DNA from: Lysobacter alkalisoli
Lineage (GTDB): Bacteria; Pseudomonadota; Gammaproteobacteria; Xanthomonadales; Xanthomonadaceae
Direction: 5' to 3'
NCBI RefSeq assembly: GCF_006547045.1
Contig: NZ_CP041242.1
Span: 1 to 64,000, forward strand
Length of the DNA stretch: 64,000 nucleotides
A program made the translations under genes and the position numbers. The notes under the pieces are model-generated. The model did not search any database, was not told where the DNA came from, and was given only the letters and a program-made list of their open reading frames with translations. Of the stretch, positions 30,870-38,684 are shown in pieces. The stretch's first letter is position 1. Every line of letters starts with the position of its first letter.

Positions 30870-31329
30870 TTACCCGGCAGGCGTGAAGAATGGGATGGCA
30901 GTCACGCGGAAGTGTGTGCCATCGGGGTTTCGACGAGTGCGCCACAGAGCGGAAACCCTATCTGTAGGACACCTACTTCCATGTTTCTCCATCGCGATGG
31001 CCCGGATTTCACGCATTCCCCCGCGGACTCCGGGGCCATCGCTGGATGGGTCGATATGCATTTCCGAGAAGTCCCTGGAACCCCAGCGGACCACCTTGCC
31101 GTCATGACCCAGTGTCAGCACCGTATCTTTCCGGATGGGTGACCACGCACAGGCTGACGGCCGCGATCCCGAACGACCTGCTGGCCCATTTTCCATTCCA
31201 CCGAAGCACGGAGCTTGCCGGGATGTTCTTGCTGGAAGAGCCGTCATGTGCGGCAGTCAGGTAGACACGATCCTCACTGAGAACGGCGACGTCGATGAAA
31301 CTCCAGGCGAAATTCCGGGGTGCGCCCAT
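30870..31329 (-). pseudogene. Broken propeller paralogue P1 (frameshifted and truncated)
   Basis: The gene begins with MGAPRNFAWSFIDVAVL after a GGAAG ribosome site and matches the N-terminal third of the neighbouring propeller proteins. At about 31135-31155 the frame shifts by one base: WASRSFGIAAVSLCVVTHPE continues as RKDTVLTLGHDGKVVRW in another frame. It then keeps the family block GPGVRGGMREIRAIA and diverges near 30975. The C-terminal two thirds of a normal ~300-residue copy are missing. It is the last, most decayed member of the array. Confidence 0.75.
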
Positions 31330-31332
31330 GGT

Positions 31333-31548
31333 TCAACTTCCTTCTCGATTGGATACGGGTTCCCGCCTGATGCCGCATCGCCGGGGGGCGTATCCTGCGA
31401 TACGCAGGCCGTCCAGACGGGCTTCGATGCGGTTGTCCAAGGTGGTCGGGTGGTTGGAGTCCTAGTGGGGAGCCTGTACGGCCTGGTGGCGTAGACCGGC
31501 AAGAAAGACGGCTTCCTCCGCGTGCTGCTCGAGCACCGTTGCGATCAG
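31333..31548 (-). pseudogene. TIGR02270-type gene fragment A
   Basis: The frame reads IATVLEQHAEEAVFLAGLRH, then QAVQAPH, an in-frame TAG, and later TLDNRIEARLDGLRIAG. This is the N-terminal signature I recall for TIGR02270 proteins, which are about 400 residues long and HEAT-like. Only about 70 codons remain. The ancestral start, where the intact geometry would be ATGA over the propeller stop, is CTG here, so the start is lost as well as the frame being stopped. Confidence 0.65.
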
Positions 31549-32441
31549 GCCAGCCTGCTCCAGTCATGGCCATCGAAGGCAAAGATATCCTTTGCCCCGA
31601 TCGACCAGAGGACGCCATCTGCCTGACTGAGATGATGGAAGCTCGTTGGGCGTTCACTTCCAAAATCGACAGGAACCAGTTGCTCGCCCTGGAGCACGTA
31701 GATTCCTTGGCTTGTCGATACGTGCAGCCGGCCGTCGAACCAGGCCATATCCCATATGTCTTCCGCGAGGTCCTGTTCGACAACCTGCCAGGCCTCGCGA
31801 CGTCCCTTCAGCAACAGGCCCCGCCGCCCCGCGGCATAGACGAATCCGTCTTCGGCACAGAGCAGGCTTGTCAGCAATTGGTGGGTCGGGCTGCGCAGTT
31901 CTTGCCAGTGCTTTCCATCGAACTGCCAGAGTTCGCCACCCCAGCCGGCGGTGTAGATCTCATCGTCGCCGTAGCCGTCGATGGTTTCGAAACCCTTTAC
32001 CTCGCCCGCGCCTGGACGTATCGCCTGATCCAGGCAGATCCACTGATTTTCTCCATCTCGACGATAGACTTGACGATTCATGCCTACTGCGTAGGTCCGC
32101 CCGGCAATGGTGCGAACCTTGCGCATCGCTCCACGGACGCCCGGGGAGCCCTGAGGCGTGCTGATGGTCTCGAGGCTTTGCTGGCCGCTACCGAAGAGCT
32201 TTATCTGACCCGCCGGAGAAAGGGCCAGCATTTGCTCGAGCGGGTGTTTGGTTATCGTCATGGATACAGTGAGCCAGGGCTGGATCTCCACATAACCGAG
32301 CTGCCCCTTGTTGAAGCCGTAGAAATGACTGTGGGCGATATTTCTGTCGACCTGATCATCCTGACTGGCAAAGTAGCCCAGCTTGCGGTGACGGACCGCT
32401 CCGGTCACGAATGTATGGGTCGATCCCAGTTCAATGCTCAT
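31545..32441 (-). CDS. Beta-propeller-like repeat protein P2
   Basis: This 298-residue product has no signal peptide or membrane segment. From residue 100 it shows the array's conserved blocks: RTYAVGMNRQVYRR, DEIYTAGWGGELWQFDG, SPT, FVYAAGRRGLLLKGRREAW, DIWDMAWFDGRLHVST and GVLWSIGAKDIFAFDG. The repeating W/G/DG pattern spaced by 40-45 residues suggests a kelch- or BNR-like propeller. The first 90 residues are unique to this copy. GGAGTGAGC precedes the ATG. Its stop overlaps TIGR02270 fragment A. Function is unknown; a toxin-immunity role is inference from the array. Confidence 0.85.
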   Translation of the reverse strand: MSIELGSTHTFVTGAVRHRKLGYFASQDDQVDRNIAHSHFYGFNKGQLGYVEIQPWLTVSMTITKHPLEQMLALSPAGQIKLFGSGQQSLETISTPQGSPGVRGAMRKVRTIAGRTYAVGMNRQVYRRDGENQWICLDQAIRPGAGEVKGFETIDGYGDDEIYTAGWGGELWQFDGKHWQELRSPTHQLLTSLLCAEDGFVYAAGRRGLLLKGRREAWQVVEQDLAEDIWDMAWFDGRLHVSTSQGIYVLQGEQLVPVDFGSERPTSFHHLSQADGVLWSIGAKDIFAFDGHDWSRLA

Positions 32442-32593
32442 GCTCACTCCATTGACATTATGGGTATGTGGCTTACTACCGGTTTCTGTAGTTGGCCTCG
32501 ATGCGGATGAGTTCACCGCCCCGGTGTTTCAGGATGATGGTGCTGGGCGTTCCCGCAGTCGCCTTCATCGGATCGATGGCTGACCCGCCGCAG

Positions 32594-33001
32594 TCATTCC
32601 GTCTGGAACATCAGCCGCAACTCGCGGCTGAATACCGTCTCGTATCCTCGATAAGGCAACGGACTGGCCTGGAATACGGCATCCACTACCGACGCCTGGC
32701 CCGCCTCGTCGTATTCACAGGTCGGGTGCGGTTGCACATCGAGCACATCACCGCCTGGCAGCTGCCTTACCACCAGCGCACAGACCCCGGTCACGTCCGC
32801 GCCGTCCGGTGGCTGCCAGTGCGTATGGACGGCATCATGAAGCGCCCGGGAGTAGGCGCGCACCAGCGCAGCCTCGTCCCGGGCAGGCGATTGAGCCTGT
32901 GCCGACAGGCAGAGCGACAGGGCCACCAGCAATGCGGCACGCTCCCGGATCTTTCCCGACTTTCCTGTGTCGCCGGCAGTCCGGCCAGACATCGCTTTCA
33001 T
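32594..33001 (-). CDS. Small exported TolA/TonB C-terminal-like protein
   Basis: From MKAMSGRT the product is 135 residues with a signal peptide ending in SAQAQ (about residue 37). The mature part has a TolA C-terminal-like pattern: YSRALHDAVHTHWQPPD, then CALVVRQLPGGDVLDVQ, C in HPTCEYDEAG, and SVVDAVFQASPLPYRGYETVF. The two cysteines probably form the usual disulfide. It lacks the membrane anchor and spacer of TolA and lies alone inside the propeller array, away from tol genes. Confidence 0.72.
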   Translation of the reverse strand: MKAMSGRTAGDTGKSGKIRERAALLVALSLCLSAQAQSPARDEAALVRAYSRALHDAVHTHWQPPDGADVTGVCALVVRQLPGGDVLDVQPHPTCEYDEAGQASVVDAVFQASPLPYRGYETVFSRELRLMFQTE

Positions 33002-33233
33002 AAGACGCTCCGCTCGCTTGGGAACTGCCGGAAAACAAAAGCCGGCACCTGGAGAGATGGCTGACAATGGCCGATCTGCCGTGCCGGCCGGGAGCGATGG
33101 TACGGATACTGGAAGGAATCGGGAGCGATCATGGGGTCGTACGGTATCGGGTTCACGTCCGGAAATGAAAGCTCATTCGGACCGATGGGGGCATCGTGCA
33201 TGATGGAGTTCATAGGGAGCTTCGGCAGACCGG

Positions 33234-34133
33234 CTAGTCGATCCTCGTCCATGAACTTCCGTCGAATGCGATTACATCCTTGGGGCCGATTGACCACAGG
33301 GCATTCGCCGATGAGGAGAGTGCATGGAAGGTTTCAGCCGCTGTGACTGAAACGTCCACAGGAACGATCGAATCCCCGTGCAGCTTGTAGATGCCACGTG
33401 CGGAAGACAGGTAAAGCGCTTCCTGGAACCAGGCGACGGACCAGAAGTCATCGGCAACATCCTTGTCGAGGACTTCCCACTCGTCATGCCTTCCGCGGAC
33501 GATCAGTCCGTTCCGTCCACAACCGTAAACCTGCCCATCGGCGCCAACCGCCAGCGAAACGATGATCCGGTCGGTGGGACTGGCCACGCTGCGCCACTGG
33601 CGGCCGTCGAAAGCGACCAGTTCCCCGCCCCATCCTGCCGCATACATTTCCCGGGGAGAAAAGGCGGTCACTGCTTCGTAGCCGGCACCTGCCTCCCGGT
33701 CTGGAGACAGCCCTGCCTCCAGGGTCGACCACGTGCCGCCGGGGCGACGCAGGTAGACCTGCCTGTCCATGCCGACGACGACGATGGCGCCCCCGACACA
33801 GGTTCCGCTTCTCAATGGGCCCCGGGTGGCGGGCTCGCTTCCCGATGAGGAAATCGACTCTTGCGTGAGGGTGCCGGAAGCGGAAATCGCAATGCAGTCG
33901 CCGTACTCCCCCACCGCCACGATGCCGCCTCGCTCTGGATCCATTCCGAGAAACTTCGTATGGACGAGCTTGCGTCCAAGCGGCTTGAGGGTTGTCCCAT
34001 TCCAGCTGATGAAGATGGTGTTGGGCACGTCACGGGCATTCATTTCATCAATGGAAATGGCCAGTGCGCCCTGCCCCCCGGAGAAGATGCCGCCCGCAGT
34101 GTAAGTACCGATATCCGAAAACTTCCCGCCCAT
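33234..34133 (-). CDS. Beta-propeller-like repeat protein P3
   Basis: The 299-residue cytoplasmic-type product has the family blocks VVVGMDRQVYLRRPGG, MYAAGWGGELVAFDG, SPTDR, VYGCGRNGLIVRGRHDEW, DFWSVAWFQEALYLS and NALWSIGPKDVIAFDG. It is closest in pattern to P2. The first 95 residues (MGGKFSDIGTYTAGGIF) differ from every other copy. GGAGCGGGGAG lies directly before the ATG. A 129-base gap separates it from P4 upstream. Function is unknown. Confidence 0.85.
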   Translation of the reverse strand: MGGKFSDIGTYTAGGIFSGGQGALAISIDEMNARDVPNTIFISWNGTTLKPLGRKLVHTKFLGMDPERGGIVAVGEYGDCIAISASGTLTQESISSSGSEPATRGPLRSGTCVGGAIVVVGMDRQVYLRRPGGTWSTLEAGLSPDREAGAGYEAVTAFSPREMYAAGWGGELVAFDGRQWRSVASPTDRIIVSLAVGADGQVYGCGRNGLIVRGRHDEWEVLDKDVADDFWSVAWFQEALYLSSARGIYKLHGDSIVPVDVSVTAAETFHALSSSANALWSIGPKDVIAFDGSSWTRID

Positions 34134-34262
34134 CTCCCCGCTCCTTGAACATCATCGCAACATCGCGCGTCTCTGGGCGCCGCTTCTGTCCCCGCGCCGC
34201 CGCCCGCCCGAACATGTCGGCATGGATTGCCGCAAGCGCCGGCACGACAGGCCGGGCGACGG

Positions 34263-35189
34263 TCATCGACCGATATGCAGCACCCGCTTCCCCCCCTCCC
34301 CGTCGAACGCCATCAGGTCCTTGGCGCCGATCGACCACAGGAGCCCGTCGGCAGCGCTCAGGTGGTGGCAGGTCCCGGGCGTGTCGTCGCCGAAATCGAC
34401 CGGCTGCAGCCGTCCATGCTCCAGGCGGTAGACGAAGCGGGTGGACGAGACGTAAAGATGGCCGCCGAAGCACTCCATTCCCCAGAGATCCTCGCGGGTG
34501 CTGTCGTGCCCGATGATCTCCCATCGGTCATGCCGCCCCCGCAGCAGGGTTCCCGACTGCCCGCATGCATAGGCGTGGCCATCCGGTGCGCAGCGCACCT
34601 TGTGCAGCGCGAGGTCGGTCGGGCTGGTCCGCTGGATGAAGCGATCGCCGTCGTACTGCCAGATCTCGCCTTCCCAGCCAACCGCGTAGATCTCCTGCTC
34701 GCTGAAGCCGTCTATCGATTCGAAGCTGGCATCGACGACGGGAACGCCCCCGTGCTGCGCGGATGGGTCGATGCAGCGCCACTGCCCGTCGCCCTCCCGC
34801 AGGTAGGCCTGGCGACCGGCGCCCACCGCATAGGCGCGGCCCTGCGCGATGCCGCGGATTTCGCGAAGCGGACCACGCTCGCGCGGGTCGACGCCGCAGC
34901 TGGCGATCGGTGCTTCTTCCTTCACCACACCGCCGCCGCTGGCGCGCACCGAACCGTCCGTTCCCAGCGCCAGATAGCGTTCGGCCGGCACATGGCAGAC
35001 CGTGCCCGAACAGGCCGTCCAGTCCACGGCACCGGCTCCCCAGGTACCCCGATCGAGCGTGAAAAGCACCGAGCCCGAATGGCCTTCGGCGGCGGCATCA
35101 TGGATGGCGATCAGGTAGCCAAGGTCGGAATAGCGGACGGCTCCGGTTGCGATGCCGGTTCCGTTGAAGCGAGGGTCATGGCCATCCAT
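34263..35189 (-). CDS. Beta-propeller-like repeat protein P4
   Basis: The 308-residue product has AYAVGAGRQAYLREGDGQW, EIYAVGWEGEIWQYDG, SPTDLALHKV, AYACGQSGTLLRGRHDRW, DLWGMECFGGHLYVS and GLLWSIGAKDLMAFDG. It shares RERGPLREIRGIA with the broken copy P1. The N-terminal third is again unique (DPRFNGTGIATGAVRYSDL). No export signal is present. It is part of the minus-strand run P5-P4-P3. Confidence 0.85.
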   Translation of the reverse strand: MDGHDPRFNGTGIATGAVRYSDLGYLIAIHDAAAEGHSGSVLFTLDRGTWGAGAVDWTACSGTVCHVPAERYLALGTDGSVRASGGGVVKEEAPIASCGVDPRERGPLREIRGIAQGRAYAVGAGRQAYLREGDGQWRCIDPSAQHGGVPVVDASFESIDGFSEQEIYAVGWEGEIWQYDGDRFIQRTSPTDLALHKVRCAPDGHAYACGQSGTLLRGRHDRWEIIGHDSTREDLWGMECFGGHLYVSSTRFVYRLEHGRLQPVDFGDDTPGTCHHLSAADGLLWSIGAKDLMAFDGEGGKRVLHIGR

Positions 35190-35315
35190 GCGTTCTTGCT
35201 CTCTTGAGGAAATATTGGGGTAACGCCATCGGCACGGAGTGCGCGGATCTCCATCGGGCTCATCGGTGCCTCATTTGAACCCTGGCCGACGGCAGGGCCA
35301 GTCGTCGCGGGCGAG

Positions 35316-36227
35316 TCAGTTTTCCGGGCAGACGTGTCGGCGCCATGCGCCGCCATCGAAGCTGAGTACGGATTCATCGCCCACCACCCACATGACGTCG
35401 GCCTTGGCGTCGATGGCGTAGTAGGCCTTCTTGCCCTTCACTGGCACCTTGGTTTCCCGCAACCGGATGCCATCGTACTCGAGCAGTTGATCGGTGGCGG
35501 TCACGTAGAGCTTTCCATCGAACTCCGCCATATCCTCCAGGACTTCCGAGCACAGATCGGCGTTACCGATATCGGTCCATCCCGTTTCCGTGTTGCCCTT
35601 CAACAGCACGCCACCCGCCCCTCCGATATACACCGTGCCGTCGGTGGCGCAGTGCACACAGTAGAGCGGCAGGCAGGTTGGCCCTGGCGATTCGCGCCAT
35701 GCCTGGCCGTCCCAATGCCAGATGGCCCCAGTATCGCCGACGGCATAGAGATCGTGAGGCGAGAAACCGGCTATCGCGTTCAGACAGGCTGTCACTTCAT
35801 CGCCGAGCGGGGTGTAGATCCCCTGGTCGATCCGCTGCCAGACACCTTTGCTTGTGCGCAGCACCTGATTCTGCGTGCCGCAGGCGTAGAGCTCGCCCTT
35901 TATCTCGCTCATTCCCATCAGGTAGGGAGTGTCGATGTCAAGGTGGGCATCCCGGTGCGCCAGGCCCGAAGGATGCTCACGTAGCAGGCCGGACCGCCCC
36001 AGGAAGCAGAAATCTCCCTTCTTCTGGCCTGGCCGCGCGGCTCTCTGCAAGCCGCTGCACACGACTTCGGGGATGTCGTAGACATGAAACCAATCTTCTT
36101 CATCGAGCATCATTACCCGGGTAACGGTTGGCTCGGCCCCCTCCAGGTAGAGGTGCCCGGCGAACAGGGCCTCGCGCGGTCCAATCGCGATGACGTCGGT
36201 GAAATACAGGGCGGTACTTTTTGCCAT
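35316..36227 (-). CDS. Beta-propeller-like repeat protein P5
   Basis: From MAKSTALYFTDVIAIG the product is 303 residues. It is the most divergent intact member of the array but keeps LYACGTQNQVLRTSKGVW, DLYAVGDTGAIWHWDG, VYIGGAGGVLLKG, KLYVTATDQLLEYDG and VMWVVGDESVLSFDGGAW. The open frame extends about 150 codons upstream, but that stretch is antisense to TIGR02270 fragment B and has no start signal, so I chose the inner ATG. Function is unknown. Confidence 0.8.
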   Translation of the reverse strand: MAKSTALYFTDVIAIGPREALFAGHLYLEGAEPTVTRVMMLDEEDWFHVYDIPEVVCSGLQRAARPGQKKGDFCFLGRSGLLREHPSGLAHRDAHLDIDTPYLMGMSEIKGELYACGTQNQVLRTSKGVWQRIDQGIYTPLGDEVTACLNAIAGFSPHDLYAVGDTGAIWHWDGQAWRESPGPTCLPLYCVHCATDGTVYIGGAGGVLLKGNTETGWTDIGNADLCSEVLEDMAEFDGKLYVTATDQLLEYDGIRLRETKVPVKGKKAYYAIDAKADVMWVVGDESVLSFDGGAWRRHVCPEN

Positions 36228-36465
36228 TTTCGGATCCCGGAATGCCGCCCGATAGAGGCGGCATGCATAGAGGCCATAGACCGGCGTAGACGCCGGTCCT
36301 ATTGGGTACGCAGTGCGAAGGCCATGAGCGTGGACGTGGGGACGAGACCTGCCAGGACTGCCATCCCGATACGTGCGGTGCGATCGGCTGCAATTGGTCC
36401 CGGTATACAGAGACAACAATGCACTGCCTCCGCACAAGCGGTCCGGCCGTGCGACATGGTACCGG

Positions 36466-36743
36466 ACCCGACTCGAAGGCCAGCACCACACTGGCGAACA
36501 TCTCGCCGATGGCATGCGGGCCAAGCTGGGCGAGCAGGATTTCCAAACCGCTGGAGCCCGCGATGCGCAGGCCGTCGAGATGGGCGTCGAGGCGGTCGTC
36601 GAGTGTGCCGAGGTCGTCCAGGTCGTAATGCGGCGCGCGCAGGGAGTAGTCACGCAGGATGGCGAGGAAGCCGGCTTCTTCGGCGTGTTGTTCAAGAATG
36701 ATGGGGACGAACCTCAGAATGCGTCTGCTAGGGTCGAGATCAT
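36466..36743 (-). pseudogene. TIGR02270-type gene fragment B
   Basis: An ATG overlaps the stop of P6 as ATGA, the hallmark of a translationally coupled pair. The frame is then lost within nine codons, and the next frame reads FVPIILEQHAEEAGFLAILR, APHYDLDDLGTLDDRLDAHL and DGLRIAG, then LAQLGPHAIGEMFASVVLAFESG. This is the TIGR02270 N-terminus (about 90 residues). A one-base deletion near 36720 explains the break. After AFESG the homology stops; the C-terminal three quarters are missing. Confidence 0.7.
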
Positions 36744-37648
36744 GGTGTCACTTCGGTCCAGGTCTGGCCGTCCTCGGTCCAGACGACATTCTTCGGGCCG
36801 CAAGACCAGAGAACACCATCGTTCGCATGTAGATGACGGCAGCTAGCTTTGCTGGGAAGTTTCATGTCGACCGCGATCAGGTCGTCATTACCGTCGAGGC
36901 GGAACAGGCCGCTGTCGCAGGCTAGGTAGAGTTCATTGTTGAACCACTCCATGCCCCAGAGATCATCCGTGACGGCGTCGTGCTTGATGGCCTCCCAGTG
37001 TGAGCCATTGCTGCGTAGCAGAGTGCCCATCTGGCCGCAGGCATACGCCAAGTCTTCGCGTACGACTTTGATTCGGTGAAGTACTAGGTTGGTCGGGCTC
37101 TCATGGTTCAGCCATTGGCCATCCTTACGTTGCCACACCTCGCCGTTGAAGCCGACGGCATAGAGGTTGCTCTCGTTCAGGCCATCAATAGAGTTGAAAC
37201 CGCAGAGCTCGATCTTGCCTCTAGGCAGAACAACACCTTGATCCTGACGCGTCCAGTTGTTCGCACCTTCGCGCCGGTATACCTGGCGTCCCATACCGGT
37301 CGCATAGGGCATGCCTGCGATGAGTTGGAGATCTCGAATGGGACCACGTCGGGCCGGGCCATCCAAGGAATCGTCAATCTCTTCCTCGGTCGAGCCAGCC
37401 ATTGTACTGACTGACACGATGCCGTCTGGGCCGGTAGCAAGCACCATAGGTTCTGGGACTTCGACGAAACAGATGCGTGTGGCATGCCATTCTAGGTCGA
37501 AGGAGAACCAGTGATTTGCAGAACGATCCCATTTCAGCAATATTGATGCGGTTGAACCGTTCTCCTTCAGATAGTCCACCTGAGCAATGACCCGCCCCAC
37601 GTTATGACTTTGCATGAAGCCGGAAAGGAAGGAGTATTCGTTAGACAT
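36740..37648 (-). CDS. Beta-propeller-like repeat protein P6
   Basis: The 302-residue product has PYATGMGRQVYRREGANNW, NLYAVGFNGEVWQRKDGQW, SPTNLVLHRIKV, AYACGQMGTLLRSNGSHW, DLWGMEWFNNELYLACDSG and GVLWSCGPKNVVWTEDG. It appears lower in GC than its surroundings and uses more A/T-ending codons, a sign of recent acquisition. Its stop overlaps the start of TIGR02270 fragment B. Just upstream lies a short orphan C-terminal coding tail (37679-37756). Confidence 0.86.
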   Translation of the reverse strand: MSNEYSFLSGFMQSHNVGRVIAQVDYLKENGSTASILLKWDRSANHWFSFDLEWHATRICFVEVPEPMVLATGPDGIVSVSTMAGSTEEEIDDSLDGPARRGPIRDLQLIAGMPYATGMGRQVYRREGANNWTRQDQGVVLPRGKIELCGFNSIDGLNESNLYAVGFNGEVWQRKDGQWLNHESPTNLVLHRIKVVREDLAYACGQMGTLLRSNGSHWEAIKHDAVTDDLWGMEWFNNELYLACDSGLFRLDGNDDLIAVDMKLPSKASCRHLHANDGVLWSCGPKNVVWTEDGQTWTEVTP

Positions 37649-37678
37649 GGGACAACTATCGTTCTTGGAAACTGAAAA

Positions 37679-37756
37679 TCAAGCGGCAGAGTTGGCGTTG
37701 GAGGTGATGCCTTTGATGGCCTCGATCTCCTGATCGACAGTCTTCTGCCCAGGCTC
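37679..37756 (-). pseudogene. Possible orphan C-terminal coding tail upstream of P6
   Basis: After the esterase stop at 37755, another frame reads about 26 codons with good coding character, ending in KGITSNANSAA and a TGA 30 bases before P6. It may be the last piece of a gene that preceded P6 and was lost when the esterase end was joined here. Very short, so uncertain. Confidence 0.3.
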
Positions 37757-38600
37757 AAGGATGGGCGTCGAACCAGGCGAGGATGTGCGCGGGCGAGGCA
37801 GCGAACCACTCATGGCCGCCAAGGGGTTCGGTGTACCGGGTGGTTTCGATGCCCTGGTGGAGCAGGCGGTCGTAGTACAGATCCATGCTCCACCAGGGCA
37901 CCACGACATCGATGAAACCGTGCAGGAACGTGGTCGGCGGATGGTCGGCCGGCAGCTCCGGCACCCGACACGCCGGGCCGCTGCAGGTGGCGTAGGAACC
38001 CGACTGGATGGCCAGCGCCTTGAACTGGCCCGGGAAGGACACGGCCATCCGGCTGCTGTTGTAGCCGCCGCTGGAGATGCCGGTGGCGTACTGGCGGTTG
38101 GGATCGAGCCAGCCGAAATGCCCCTGGCGGATCGCCTGCAGCACATTGCCGATGAACCGGTAGTCGGTGCTCAGCTCATAGGCTTGCGCAAGGCCGGGGA
38201 TGTTGGTTTGCCAGAACAGGTCGGCCGGCGCGCTTGGAGCGATCACCGCATAGCCGTTGTCCAGCAGCGTCTGTACGAGCTTGCCCTCGTGGAAGCCGCC
38301 GAAAGGCGTGCCGCTGTAGTAGGTGAAGTCGTTCAGCGGAAAGAACGAGCCCTGGTAGATCAGCACCACCGGCCAGCCCTGGGCAGGCGGTGTGCCCAGG
38401 GGCGTCTGGTAGATCACCCGGCGGACGCTCAGCGGTCCGGAGGGGATCCAGGTGGTCTGGTGGCTGCAGCTGATCCTGGCGGGCAGGAGCCGTGTCGCGC
38501 TTCGTTCGCTGCACCTCGAGTCGGCCCGGGCGGTGCCGGTGCCGAGCAGGGCGAGAAGCGCCACAAGGAACAGACAGCAGGTGGCAAAAGAGCGCTGCAT
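37755..38600 (-). CDS. Secreted esterase resembling mcl-PHA depolymerase
   Basis: From MQRSFATCC the product is 281 residues with a signal peptide ending near ARA-D. It is an alpha/beta hydrolase with the lipase box GISSGG in ATGISSGGYNSSRMAVSFPG, a probable acid in GFIDVVVPWWSMD and a C-terminal histidine in GGHEWF. The ISSGG box, the length and the secreted nature resemble the extracellular medium-chain polyhydroxyalkanoate depolymerase of Pseudomonas, but other secreted esterases share them. It is in line with a second hydrolase and a TonB-dependent receptor. Confidence 0.75.
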   Translation of the reverse strand: MQRSFATCCLFLVALLALLGTGTARADSRCSERSATRLLPARISCSHQTTWIPSGPLSVRRVIYQTPLGTPPAQGWPVVLIYQGSFFPLNDFTYYSGTPFGGFHEGKLVQTLLDNGYAVIAPSAPADLFWQTNIPGLAQAYELSTDYRFIGNVLQAIRQGHFGWLDPNRQYATGISSGGYNSSRMAVSFPGQFKALAIQSGSYATCSGPACRVPELPADHPPTTFLHGFIDVVVPWWSMDLYYDRLLHQGIETTRYTEPLGGHEWFAASPAHILAWFDAHP

Positions 38601-38684
38601 GGCGGACCTCTTGCTTTGACGGCCTCGCGGCCGATGCGGCGGCGCCGTCCTTCGGGCTTGCCGCATCGCGCGAGACGGGAATGC

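Noticed and set aside
32998-33297. A 99-codon minus-strand frame between P3 and the TolA-C-like gene, with MNSIMHDAPIGPNELS inside
   Set aside because: It overlaps the end of P3 and the start of the TolA-C-like gene and has no ribosome site; proline/tyrosine-rich but unsupported. Could be a small gene, but I cannot show it.
30870-37648. RCC1 or canonical WD40 assignment for the ~300-residue paralogues
   Set aside because: Blades lack the regular GH-WD spacing of WD40 and the RCC1 signature; only a general propeller-like W/G/DG periodicity can be supported.
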